Of a stretch of DNA of 64,000 bases, positions 1 to 11,700 are shown one piece after another (within the stretch, counting starts at the first letter, position 1; every line of letters starts with the position of its first letter). This DNA comes from Tessaracoccus coleopterorum (GTDB lineage Bacteria; Actinomycetota; Actinomycetes; Propionibacteriales; Propionibacteriaceae). The position numbers were made by a program, and so were the translations under genes. The notes beneath the pieces were generated by a model. The model was not told the origin of the DNA. It saw nothing but the letters and a program-made list of their open reading frames with translations, and ran no database searches. Where the stretch lies: the NCBI RefSeq assembly GCF_011174705.1, contig NZ_JAANIJ010000001.1, forward strand, positions 868,001 through 932,000, given 5' to 3'.

Positions 1-1757
1 CTTCCACGTCCCGATCAGCGGTGCCACGACGCCCACCCCGGACCCGACCCCCAAGCCGGATCCCACACCCACCCCGATCCGAAGCCCGACAAGCCCGGTT
101 CACTTCCCGTCGGCTCCGCCTCCTACGCGGCCCCGCCGGCGCGATCTACGTCTCCCCCACCGGAAATGACAGCGCCGCCGGCACCCTGGGCGCTCCCGTC
201 AGGACGATCCAGCGCGGCGTCAACCTGGCCCCCACCGGCGGCACCGTTGTGGTGCGAGGCGGCACCTACCGGGAGACGGTCACCATCAGCAAGACCGTGA
301 CGGTGCAGAACTACCCGAAGGAGGCCGTCTGGCTCGACGGGGCCTCGCCCGTCACAGGATGGGTCGCCGACGGCACCGCCTGGCGTAAGGACGGCTGGAC
401 GACGCGTTTCGACAGCTCACCCACCTACACGCAGGGTGCGCCCGATCTGACCGATCCGGGATGGCAGTTCGTGAACAAGTCCACCTACCCGATGGCGGCC
501 CACCCCGATCAGGTCTTCATGGAGGGTGCACCTCTCCAGCAGGTGAAGAGCCGTTCACTCGTCAAGGCAGGCACCTTCTACCTCGATGAGGCCACCTCCA
601 AGCTCTACATCGGCAACAACCCCAACGGGCAGACCGTCGAGGCGAGTACCATCATCAAGGCCATGAATGTGCGCGCCGCCAACACCGTGGTCCGGGGTAT
701 CGGCATCAAGCGCTTCTCCCCGTCGGTCTTCCACATGGCCTCGGTGACCATCGAGCAGCCGGGTGTGAAGTTCGAGAACGTGACCGTCCAGGATGCAGCC
801 ACCACCGGCATCAGCGTGCTGCGGGAGAACGTGACCCTCAATCAGGTGACCGTCACCGGCGCAGGAATGCTCGGCATCCACGGACGCTTCGCGGACAACA
901 TCACCTTCTCGAAGGTGCTCACCACGAGGAACAACGACGAGTTCTTCAACATCGCCCCGAACGCGGGAGGCGTCAAGCTCGGCCACACCCGCGGCGTCAA
1001 GGCCACCGGTTCCAGCTTCTCCGGCAACCACGCCTACGGCTTCTGGGAGGACCTGTCGGTCTACGACTCGGTGTTCAGCCAGAACGAGTTCAACGACAAC
1101 TCCGCCACCGGCCTGTACCTCGAGATCTCGGCCAAGGCCATCGTCGGTGACAACACCTTCAAGGGCAACTCGCAGTTCGGCCTGCAGGTCAACAACACGA
1201 CCGATGTGAAGGTGTGGAACAACACCTTCTCCGGCAACGGTCGGCCCATCAATCTGGTGCAGGACACGCGGCGCAACACCAACAAGAACGACCAGGCCGT
1301 CGATCCCCGCAGGCCCTTCCCGGACCCCACGATGCCCTGGACGCTCGGCCCGGTGACGGTCCGCAACAACGTGATCGCCAACTCCACCAGCGCCGCGAAC
1401 TGCCTGCTGTGCGTCGAGGACTACAGCTTCAAGAACAGCGCCGAGCAGATGAAGATCTCCGCGAACTCGAACGTCTACTCCCGCACGTCAGCCTCGCAGC
1501 CTCAGTGGATCGCGATCTGGTCGCGGGCCGACGTCAACGTGAACCCGTACGTGTTCTCGTCGTTGGCCTCGCTGCAGGCCACCACGGGTCAGGAGAAGAA
1601 GGGCAGGGAGTTCGTCGGCACCTCGATCGTCGACTCCAACCTCAACCTCGTCTCCAGCGTCAAGGCCGATCAGGCCACCATTGCTGAGGCGCTGCCGGCC
1701 GACGTCGCCTCCGCCATCGGCCGACCCGCCGGCTCCAAGGTGCTCGGCCGCTGGTGA
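1..1757 (+). CDS. Secreted right-handed parallel beta-helix repeat protein (5' end outside window)
   Basis: The body is a typical right-handed parallel beta-helix protein of the NosD/pectate-lyase-like type. It opens with IYVSPTGNDSAAGT followed by an APVRTIQRGVN segment, the usual entry strand, and continues with many Asn-rich coils such as NNTFSGNG and DNTFKGNS. Such proteins bind or cleave polysaccharide or act as surface adhesins; no catalytic residues can be assigned. Before it, a Thr/Pro/Asp/Lys linker is spread over three reading frames, with breaks near 70-80 and near 131. Joined, the linker reads PTPDPTPKPDPTPTP then DPKPDKPGSLPVGSASYAA. The reading frame is open to base 2 and begins FHVPISGATT, so an upstream domain and the true start lie outside. 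The 3' end overlaps the convergent Wzz-Wzy gene by 88 bases. Confidence 0.8.
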   Translation, partial: STSRSAVPRRPPRTRPPSRIPHPPRSEARQARFTSRRLRLLRGPAGAIYVSPTGNDSAAGTLGAPVRTIQRGVNLAPTGGTVVVRGGTYRETVTISKTVTVQNYPKEAVWLDGASPVTGWVADGTAWRKDGWTTRFDSSPTYTQGAPDLTDPGWQFVNKSTYPMAAHPDQVFMEGAPLQQVKSRSLVKAGTFYLDEATSKLYIGNNPNGQTVEASTIIKAMNVRAANTVVRGIGIKRFSPSVFHMASVTIEQPGVKFENVTVQDAATTGISVLRENVTLNQVTVTGAGMLGIHGRFADNITFSKVLTTRNNDEFFNIAPNAGGVKLGHTRGVKATGSSFSGNHAYGFWEDLSVYDSVFSQNEFNDNSATGLYLEISAKAIVGDNTFKGNSQFGLQVNNTTDVKVWNNTFSGNGRPINLVQDTRRNTNKNDQAVDPRRPFPDPTMPWTLGPVTVRNNVIANSTSAANCLLCVEDYSFKNSAEQMKISANSNVYSRTSASQPQWIAIWSRADVNVNPYVFSSLASLQATTGQEKKGREFVGTSIVDSNLNLVSSVKADQATIAEALPADVASAIGRPAGSKVLGRW

Positions 1758-3558
1758 CCCCCACCGCGCCGCGCCCCGAAGACCGTCAGGGACACCACCA
1801 GGAACACCATGAACTGGACCGTCCCATCGAACAGTCCGCTCTCGAGGAACCCGCCGACGGCGAGGTAGAGGGCAAGGCCTAGCCAGACGGGCCCCATGGA
1901 GCGCGGCGCGAACAGGGCCCTGACCAGCACCATCAGCGTCAGCAGGGCGACGATCGCGACACCGAGGTAGCCACCCTGCACCAGTGCGGACACCCAGGAG
2001 CTGTCAAGCATCTGGGTGTCCCACCACTGGCCGGGGACGCTGATCTCCTTCTGTGCAAGCCCCTGCCCGAACCAGGTGCCCCAACCGTCACGATCCAGGT
2101 TGGCGGCCGCCTCCCAGGCGATCGAACGGTTGCTGAACCCCGAGACAGACTCCGTGCCTCCGCGGGTGAACACCGACGACAACAGGTCGGTGCCGAGCGC
2201 GACCAGCGTCAGCAGCGGCAGGGCGAGTGCTGCCAGAGCGATGGTGCGGACCCTGAGCGCAGTGACGCGCAGCAGCATCGCGGCCACCGCTCCCCGAGGG
2301 CGGCCAGCGCGGTGCGTGACCCGGTCTGCAGGATGATGACCAGGCAGATCCCGATCACGGCAAGCTCCCACAGGTTCTCCTGTGCCATGAACACCTTGGC
2401 CACCAGCCACATCGTGACGATCACAGCAAGCAGCGCCAACAGGTTCGGGTTGAGCATCGGGATGGCGCCGCCGAGCCTGCCGCCGGGGTTCGCCATGAAA
2501 CCGGTGGTGGCCCCCATGAACATCAGCGCACCCAGGACGTGCACCAGCCTGCGCATCAGCTCGGCTGCCGGCACCACGCCGGCCATCAGACACAGTGTCG
2601 CCGCCAGGATCGCCACCCGGACGGCGACGATCATCGAGGGCATAGTCGTCTGGTTGGCGATCCCTCCCACGAGCGTGACCCCGAGGTAGAGGGCCAGCAG
2701 AAGGACGGGAACGGCGGGCACATCCAGCAGGGTGGAGGAACGCGAGACGGCCCAGAGTCCGATCCCGAGCGCGACGAGGCTGAGGCTGGCCTTGGCCAGG
2801 ACGACGGGGTCGGCGCCACCCTCATAGAAGGTTCCGGTGCGCCAGGGGATGGAGGCTGCGATCAGAATCACCCACACGAGGTAGGGCAGCCTCTGCAGTT
2901 GCCGGTCGCTCAGGCTCCGCCCATGCTTCGGCGTGTCCTCCCCCGCGTCAACCGGTGCCCCGTCCGGCCGTGGCACTCCCCTGCGGGCGGCGATCAGCAC
3001 ACCGACGACGCCCACCACCAGGCCGATGAGGAGCCCGGTCATGAGATACGCGCCGCGCTTGGGCAGGGCCGGAGCGACGGGCGCACGCGCCGAGACCACC
3101 ACCTGTGTGTCGACGCTCGGTGACAGAAGCCCATTGGCCGAGTAGGTGACCACCGCGGCAGCGGCCATGTTCGCCACGTCGGCCGCCTCGGTCGGCCCAC
3201 CGGCCGAGCCGCTGATCCGGACCAGTTGGGTGTCCAGCGGCACGGTCGCCTCGATCCGTCCCTCCAACCAACTCGGTGACCGTGGCTCATCGAGGAGGTC
3301 GGCCGTGGTCTGGAGGACGTCCGCGCGTTCGACGAGGAGCGCGACTGTCTCGGCCTCCCGGGTCAGGTACCGCGCGTTGGCCAACTCGGCGACCCCGGGC
3401 TGACGGCCGATCCAGCGCAGGGCGACGGTCGCGGTCGCGGTATACGTCTTCGGGGTCGCGACCACCACGACACCCGCCACGAGAACCCCGAGCAGCACGG
3501 CGCCGACCAGCACGGGCCAGTGGCGACGCACTGCCCGCAACAGGTCCTGAAGGGTCAC
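1670..3558 (-). CDS. Fused Wzz-type chain-length domain and Wzy/O-antigen-ligase-like membrane protein
   Basis: Residues 1 to about 210 form a Wzz-like domain: a short basic N-terminus, a first membrane helix (WPVLVGAVLLGVLVAGVVVV), an extracytoplasmic region starting PKTYTATATV, and a second helix near residues 165-190. Without any break the frame continues through a hydrophilic linker (DAGEDTPKHGRS) into a polytopic protein with about ten helices. Its long external loop before GWGTWFGQGLAQKE is typical of Wzy polymerases and WaaL ligases. One frameshift lies near 2290, where GGGG should be GGGGG. Role: polymerisation and length control of an exported polysaccharide, in the membrane. The start ATG at 3558 follows the gene for the secreted LamG protein with a terminator-like hairpin between. 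The last 30 residues overlap the convergent beta-helix gene. Confidence 0.78.
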
Positions 3559-3625
3559 TTCGCCCCCTCCCCGAGCCGGAATCGCGCGTTGACAGCGCGT
3601 GCCGCAATCCTAACGCGCGCGTGAA

Positions 3626-3657
3626 CCGGGCCGGTCACCCTACGGTGACCGGCCCGG
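3626..3657. terminator. Perfect 14-bp inverted repeat, likely terminator
   Basis: Arms CCGGGCCGGTCACC and GGTGACCGGCCCGG flank a 4-base loop. It lies 15 bases past the stop of the LamG gene and about 70 bases before the Wzz-Wzy start, both on the minus strand. The T tract after it is short, so it may reduce rather than stop transcription into the next gene. Confidence 0.7.
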
Positions 3658-3671
3658 CCTTCTCTGGGGGC

Positions 3672-6600
3672 TTAGGCGGGTTCCACCGTGAAGGACCCGA
3701 TCTGAGCCTTGATCGGCCCGTTGGTCGCCGAGCCGGACAGGTAGCTGTAGACACCGACCGAGCCGGCCTGCTGCAGCCCCGCGCCGGAGTCACTGAAGGA
3801 CAGCATCCAGGCGGCAGGCTCCGCCGTGCCCGCCCGCCAGACCTTGACCCGCAGCGTCGTGGCGTTCGCCCCGACCGCCTGCAGCCTGACGTTCAGCACC
3901 TGGTTGGCCGCCAGCGCGCCGCCCGTGAGGGTCGTCTGGCCGAGGATGGCCTCGGTTCCCGCGACCTTCCTGCGCAGGTCGACGGTCACGACCGTCGCCG
4001 TCATGCGGATGGTGGTCCGGTAGTCGGACGTCCCGTTCCTGCGGACGATGAACGAGGTGTAGGCGCCTCCACCGGAGCCGGGCTTGTCGTAGCTGAGCGT
4101 CGTGGTGAGGTCCACGTCCCTGGCGGACACGCCGTTCAGGTAGGCCGACGGCCCGCTTCCGGCTGCCATGTTGATGGTGGCCTTGCCGGGCGCGACGGCG
4201 AAGTTGGACGCGCTCCCGCTCCTCGTCCATGCCCCTCCGACGTCCGCGGTGCCCCAGTCGTTGGCGACGGTGCGCGCGAAGGCGTCCGAGGCGATGACGG
4301 TGGGCGCGGCCACTGTGACCGACTCGGTGGCCGTGTCGGTTGCGCCGCGGTCGTCGGTCACGGTCAGGACGATCTGGAAGGTCCCGGCCGACGTGTAGGT
4401 GTGGCTGGTCTGGGCCCCGGATCCGGATGCGCCGTCCCCGAAGTCCCAGGCGTAGGAGACGATGCTGCCGTCCTGATCCTCGGAGTCACCGCCGTCGACG
4501 GCGACGACGCGGTCTGTGAGCGTCGCCGTGAACGCGGCCGTCGGGCCGATGTTGGCGGCCTGGACGGTGACCGACTCGGTCTTCTGCCTGCTCAGGCCCT
4601 CGTTGTCGGTGACGGTGAGGATGACGCTGTAGGTGCCTCCGGTCGCGTACGTATGTGACGCGGTCGGCCCCGAACCGGTGGTTCCGTCACCGAAGTTCCA
4701 GGCGTAGCTGGCGATCGTGCCGTCGGGGTCGGAGGAACCGCCCGCGTCGACATCGATGGCGAGCAGGTTCTTCGTGACGGTGAAGTCGGCGACGGGGGCT
4801 GGTTCGGCTGCGGCATCCCCGCCGTGTAGTGGGCCGCCACCCGCTGCGGGGTCAGGGCGGTGAGGTAGAAGGCCACCTCGTCGATGTCGCCGTCGAACCA
4901 GGGGTCGGAACCCCAGGTGTTGTCGCCGCCCACGTGCAGGTATCCGGTGTATCCCTCGGCCGCGGTCGCGGAGTGTGTTCCCGCGAGTTCACCGTCGAGG
5001 TAGAGCCGGAGCCCAGCCGAGGACTGGGTCGCCACCACGTGGTGCCACTGGCCGTCGTTGTAGGCGGCGTCGGTGGTGATGGTGTTGGAGACTCCGGTGT
5101 AGGTGCCGAACACCACCTTGCCGTCGGGCTGCAGATAGATGTGCCGGTCGTAGCAGTTCGACGGACTCTGGTAGGTGCAGCCGAAGCCCATCACCTTGCC
5201 GCCGGTCGTCGATGTCGTCCTGAACCAGGCCTCGTTGGTGTAGACCTGCGGGCTCACAAACGAGTCGGACGAGGTCACGTACTGGCCGTCGCCTCCGAAC
5301 TGGGCCGCGGTGTCCGGGTTCTGGATCGCGCCGGGCCGACCGAGCGTCGGGGAGCCGACGATCTCGCCGTTGCTGTGGCCACCGCCCGAATCGTTGGCGA
5401 CCGTCCCGCCGCTCTCCCCGAGTCGCCAGTAGATCCGCGGGCCGTCGGCGATGACCGCGGCGCCGTAGGAGTCGGTCGGGAGACCGGCCGCGCTGACCGA
5501 CACGGTGTGCGTCGCGGTGCCCGTGCCACCCCGGTTGTCCGTGACCGTCAGCTTCACGGTGAACGTGCCGTTGGCGGTGTAGACGTGGACGGGGTTCTGC
5601 CCTGCCGAGGACTGACCGTCGCCGAAGTCCCATGCGTACGACTCGATGGTGCCGTCGATGTCGGTGCCGGTGCCGGAGAAGGTGACCCGCCGGTCCTGCT
5701 TCGCCGACACGAACTCCGCGGTCGGGAGCTGGTTCACCGAGCCGCCTGCGGCCCCGAAGTGTGCAGACACCCGAGCCGCGGACAACGCGCTGCTGTAGAC
5801 GGCGACATCGTCGATGACACCGTTGAAGTAGTCGCTGGAGCCGCCCCAACGGCTGTCGCCGCCGACGCGCCAGTAACCGTCATAGGACTGGGCCTCGGTC
5901 TGCGGGTTCGAGCCCTGCAGATCGCCGTCGACATAGAGCCGCATGCCCGCACCCGACTGGGTGGCCACCACGTGGTGCCACTCGCCGTCGTTGTACGGCG
6001 TCGACGTCTCGATGGTGTTGCTCTGGCCGGTCCAGACACCGAACACGACGCGCCCGTCGTCGAGCATGTAGACGTGCCGGTCGTAGTTGGAGGACTGGCC
6101 CTGCTGCGCGTTCCCGAAGCCGACGATCTTGCCGCCGGATGTCGTGGTCGTCTTGAACCACGCCTCGGTCGAGAACTCGGTGGGGTTCGAGAACTGCGCG
6201 TTTGAGAAGATCACGTCATCCACGCCGTCGAACTGGGCTGCCCGCGTGCCCGCCCGCATGCCCGTGGCGCCGAGGGTCACGCCGCTGCGGTACGTGCCGG
6301 GGTTCAGCGACCTGCCCGAGTCGTTCGCGGTGGTGCCGCCCGTCTCCTCGAGGCGCCAGAACAGGTCCGGGTCGTCGGTGTAGACCGCGGCGCCGTAGGC
6401 GTCGGTCGGGGCTGCGGGATCGCCGCTGTGCGACCGCTCGCCGCGTACTGGGCGATGATCGTGTCCTGGGTGAGGGCCGTCGGGTAGACGGCGACCTCGT
6501 CGATGCCCCGGCGAAGTTGTCCCGAGCCGGGCGCGAGGCCCAGCCGCCGAGGGTGTCACCCTGCAGGCGCCAGTAGCCCAGGTAGGTCTCGCCCTGGGTC

Positions 6601-8776
6601 GTGTCTGCCCGCCGGGCGACGCGCACGCCGTCCACGTAGAGCTCCATGCCCGGGAACCCATGGTCGCGGTGACCATGTGCCAGTCGTTGTCGTTGAAGGA
6701 CGCGCCGCTCGCGACCGTGCGGTTGGAGCCGTCACGGGCCCGCACGCCGAACACGACGCGGCCGTCGTTTGTCATGTACAGGTGCCTGTCGTGGTGGCCG
6801 GAGTTGCCCGTCTGCAGGTCGCCGAATCCGACGATGCGGCCACCCTGGGTCGAGTTCGTCCTGATCCACGCCTGCACCGAGAACGTGTCGGGCGCGTACT
6901 GCGTGCCCTTGGCGTAGGCGCGGCCCATGCCTCTGCGGGCTGTGCGCTGCCGAAGGTCATGCCCGCGTCGCCGCTGATGGCCCCGGCCTGCCCGCTTGTG
7001 ACATCGGTGTCGGCGACGGCATCGTTGAAGCCTGCCCCGTCCCGGATGGTCATCGGGTTGCCGCTGCGGGTGTCGTTGAGCGGCCAGTAGAGGCTCGCCC
7101 CGGCCGCCGAGACCGACTGCGCGTACGCGTTCGGGGAGGCGGCGTTGGAGTGCGTGTAGCTCACCGTGGACGACGACACTGTGTTGCCGCCGGGGTCGGA
7201 GACGGTGACCCGGTACTGATAGGTGCTTCCCGCCGAGAGACCGCTGTCGACGAAGCCGAGCGCGGGAAGCGTCCACCAGTTGGAGGCCGCCGTCTGCGTG
7301 TCGATGAGGGTTCCACCCCGGTAGAGGCGGTAGGTGAGGTTCAGGTCGTCACGGTCGTAGCCGGCCTGCCAGGTGACCCGCGCCGTGCCTGCACCGCGCG
7401 CAATCGCCTCGGGTCGGAACACCCCACCGTCGAAGGCGGGCCCCTGCCTGCCGGGTGCCACCGGCCTCTTGCCGAAGCGCACCAGCCCCTGCTGGGCGGT
7501 GCCGTTCACGCGTGGGAACTCGCCCGCGAAGACGAGGAAGTTGTCGTTGCCGGTCAGGCTCCAGCCCGCCTGGTACTGGCCCGTGTAGCTGCCCATCGCG
7601 AGCGTTGGCAGCCAGTTGATCATCGCGGGGCCCTGGGCCCGACCGTGCCAGTTGGGGTAGCCGTGGACCTCGTTGAGGATCTCATCGGTGACCGTGTCGC
7701 TCCACGCCTGCGCGTGTTGGAATCTCCAGCTGGAGTACTGCGGATGCCCGCCGCCCATGTTGCCGCAGTAGTGGGCGTGGGTGGCGACGTAGACGGTGCC
7801 CTGCAGCTCGATGGCGTCGTAGGCGTCGCCGTGGCAGTCGGTCACCCAGTCCACCGCACCGCTCGACATCGGCACCTTGAAGGTTCCCTCGAGGTTTCCG
7901 CCCGGCCCGAAGTGCCACGTCGTGCCGTACAGGTAGTTGCCCTGTGCCCTCAGGTTGCCGACGGCCGCGTCGTCGCCACCGTTGCGGACGATGGGCGCCC
8001 AGCTGGGGTCGAGGGCACCGCTCGAGGCGTTGATCTTGGCGAGCCCGTAGGCGGGCTGCCCGTTGATCGTGGTGAACTGGCCGGCCGCGAACACGTTGGC
8101 ACCGTCCGGGCTGATCGCGAGGGCCCAGATGGCCCTCTCAGCGGTCGGGTTCCACGGGAGAAGCGCCCCGTCGGATGCCCGGAATGCCGCAAGGTTGGTG
8201 CGCGAGGTGTTGCCTGCCCCGCGAACCCACCACCGACGTAGACGGTGTCGTTGGTAGCGGTGACCGCGCGGGCCCGGGAGTTGACCCCGACGGGGTTGAA
8301 GGAGGCGATCAGCTGCCCGGTACTCGTGCTGTAGGCCGCCACCCTGCGTCGGGCCTGACCGTCGGCCGTCGTGAAGTCGCCGACGACGTAGACCCTCGAC
8401 TTGTCCGGGGTGACCGCGACGTCGAGGACCTGGCCGTTGAGGTTGGGCGCGAAGCCGGTATCGAGGTTGCCGGTGGTGATGTCGAACGCGAGGAAGTTGT
8501 TGCGGACCGTCTCGTTCGTGCCCGCCGCCGCCCCGGCCGGCCTGGCACGGGTGAAGGAGCCGCCGGCGTAGACCTTGTTACCTGCCATGTCTGTCGACCA
8601 CACGACGCCGTTGATCTGCGCGGTGGGCAGCGCATCGGCGGTGAAGCTGGTCGCGGGCTGCGGCTGGAGTGCCGCCGGGGCCGCCTGCGCGGGGTGGCGG
8701 TGGCCAACCCGGTGGTCAGGAGGGCAAGGGCGGAGACGAGCGCGGCGCCGCGTCTGGCCCGGTTACTGGTTCGCAT
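3672..8776 (-). CDS. Giant secreted beta-propeller / LamG / PKD protein, copy 1
   Basis: This is a reconstructed protein of about 1,700 residues. ATG 8776 is preceded by AAGGAAAC and begins a signal peptide (MRTSNRARRGAALVSALALLTTGLA). A repeat domain like the delta-60/quinoprotein beta-propellers follows (VYAGGSFTRARP, VYVVGDFTTADG, VYVGGGFAG, MFAAGQFTTING). Then come an Fn3-like segment, three LamG/concanavalin-like domains (about 7130-6430, 6410-5740 and 5480-4830; hallmarks WHHVVATQ and LYVDG), and three PKD domains (YAWDFGDG and similar, one between LamG 2 and 3, two after). A C-terminal domain of about 190 residues starts AFARTVANDWGTADVGGAWT. Frameshifts lie near 8700, 8220, 8110, 6920, 6660, 6530, 6430 and 4800. 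The domains suggest carbohydrate binding at the cell surface. The next gene upstream encodes a shorter paralogue. Confidence 0.8.
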
Positions 8777-8794
8777 GATGCCGGTTTCCTTTTC

Positions 8795-11700
8795 TCAGGC
8801 CTGTGAGAGCGCCAGGTTGTCGAACGAGAACACGATCGGAGCGTTGGTGCTCGATCCGGAGAGGTACGTTCCGAGGCCGATGCCGCCCGCGCTCTGGAGC
8901 GCAGCCGTGGTGTCGGTCGCGGTCAGGGTCCAGTCGGTCGGCTCGGTGGCTCCGCTCCAGACCTTGAGGCGCAGCGCCGTGGTGCCGGTGCCGGTGACCT
9001 GCAACCGGACCCGCAGCGTCTCCCCGCGGTGTAGCTGAAGCCGGGCATCACGATGCTGGAGATGTTGGTCTCGGTGGTGCCCATGGTCCTCAGCAGGATG
9101 AGCTGGACCGCATCGGTGTTGAGCACCCGGAGCTTCGCGCTGTAGAACCCCGCGCCGGGGACGTTACGTCCGATGGCGCTGACGTAGTTGCCGCTTCCGG
9201 TGGCGCCCTTGTCCATGGAGACGTCGAAGGTGAGGTCGGCGTCGCTGACGCTGACGCCGTCGAGCCGCGCCGTGACGCCGCTGCCCGGGTTGACCAGGGT
9301 CATCCTGCCCTTGCCGTCCGCGACGGAGAACCGGACCGCGCCGTTGACGATGGTCCAGGCACCTCCGACGTCGGCGGTCCCCCACGCACCGGTCTGGGTG
9401 CGGCCGAAGGCATCGGCCGCGATCGCCGCCGGGGCGACCGTCACCTGCACCGCCTTGGTGAGGGTGTCGGTGCCCCGCGGTTGTCGGTGACCGTGAGGCT
9501 CACCTGATAGGTGCCGGCCTGCGCGTAGGTGTGGCCCGGGTTCGGCCCGGTGCCGGTGGAGCCGTCGCCGAACGCCCACGCGTAGGAGACGATGCTGCCG
9601 TCCGGATCCTCCGAGCCCGACGCGTCGAAGGTCGCCTCGAGTTGGTCCGTCGTGGCCAGGAAGGCCGCGGTCGGCGCGCTGTTGGGCGCGTCGACGGTGA
9701 CCACCGACTTGCCGGTGGTGTGCGTCGCGCCCTGATCGTCGGTGACTGTGAGGCTCACCGTGAAGGTGCCCGCCTCGCCGTAGTCATGCGTCGTGGTGAC
9801 GCCCGACCCGGTGGTTCCGTCGCCGAAGTTCCACGCATACCCGGTGATCTGCCCGTCCCCGTCGGAGGAGTCCCCCGCGTCGAGGGCCACGGTGTGCCCG
9901 CTGACCACGGCGTCGAAGGCCGCAACCGGGGCGGCGTTGGCGGCCACCGTGACCGGCACCGTCGAGGTGTCGCTCAGACCCTGCGGGTCGGTGACGGTCA
10001 GCGACACCTGGTAGGTGCCCGGGGCTGCGAAGGTATGGGTGGCGGTGGCTCCGGTGGCGGTGGTGCCGTCGCCGAAGTTCCAGGAGTAGCCGGCGAGCGG
10101 GCCGTCGGGGTCCGCGGACCCCGACCCGTCGACCGCGACGCCGAGGAACGACTTCGTCGTGGTGAACGCCGCCGTCGGGGGCCGGTTGGGCGCGGTGCCT
10201 CCTGCCGCGACGAAGTGGGCGAGCACGGCGTCGGCGCTCAACGCCGACGGGTAGACCGCCGCCTCCGCCAACTGGCCCGCGAAGTAGTTGCTGGTCGCTC
10301 CCGCCCAGACCCGGTCGCCGCCGATGCGCCAGTACCCGAGGTAGGCCTGGGCGCCTGTGCTGGAGTTGTCGGCCACGGCGACACCGTCGACGTAGAGCCG
10401 CATCCCCGAAGCGCCCTGGGTGGCGACGACGTGATGCCACTGGTTGTCGTTGTAGCTCTGTGCCGACGTCAGGGTCTGCTCGACCCCGGCGTAGGTGCCG
10501 AAGGACAGCCGGCCGTTGTTCAGCATCCAGACGTGCCGGTCGGTGGAGGTGCTGAGCCCGCTGGTCGTGTTGCCGAACCCGATCAGCTTGCCGCCGCGGG
10601 TGGTGGTGGTCTTGAACCAGATCTCCGCCGAGAACGGGCCGGGGTTCATCCACCCCTGCTGCGCGACCACCATGCCGCTGCTGCCGTTGAAGGTGGCCGC
10701 ATAGCTGCCGGGGACCGGACCGGCCTGCCTGCGCGTGACGGTGCCCGAGACCGTGCCCGTGTTACCGGAGCCTGACGAGTCGAGGACGCTGCCCGACGTC
10801 TCGCCGAGGCGCCAGAGCAGGTCGGGCGCATCCGCGAGCACGGCGGTGCCGTAGCCGTCGCTCGCCCGGGTGCCCCAACCACCCACCCGCCCACTCGCCT
10901 GGAAGCGGCCCTGGATCTCTGCCAGTGTCAGCGCACGCGGGTAGACGGCGACCTCGTCGATGGTGCCCGCGAGGCCCGTGTCGCTCGGTCGGTTCGCGAA
11001 GCCGGTGGTGATGTCGGAGCCGATCCGCCAGAACCCGGTGAAGCCGGAGGCCCGGACGCTCTGGTCGCGGGCCACGCGGACGCCGTCGACGAAGATCTGC
11101 AGGCCGTCGGCGCCGGCGACACCCACGACGTGGTGCCACTGGTTGTCGCGGATCGCGTTGCGCGCCGTGACGGTGCGGCGGGCCGGGTCGGTGACGGTGA
11201 AGTTCGGCCTGCCCGAGTTGTCCAGATAGAGCACCGAGTCGGTCGTGGTGGAGTTGCCGGCAGGCTGGCTGCCCATGCCGATGATCCGACCTCCCCGGGT
11301 GCTCGAGGTGCGCACCCACGCCTCCACGGTGACGGCCTGGTCGACCGTGTCCTCGGTGGAGGTCAGGACCTGCCCGGTCCGCGTCAGCGTGGCCGCGGAA
11401 TCGGACTCGCCGTTGACGGCGCCCGAGACACCGAGCGTCGTGCCGGAGAAGGTGCCGTGGGCGTCGCCGACGGAGTCGACGAGCAGGGTCGAGCCGGATG
11501 CCTCGCCGAGGCGCCAGTGGTGGCTCGCGCCGAGTGCAGCGACGCCGTCGGCGAAGGTGGAGGACCGCCCGCCGTGACGGTGACGTATCCGGACCATGCG
11601 GACCACTGCGCGTTCCCGTCGGCGTCGCGCCCACGGATCTGGTAGCGGACCTGCGTCCCGGCCGTCAGCCCGGAGTCGACGAAGGTCAGCGTCGGGGTGC

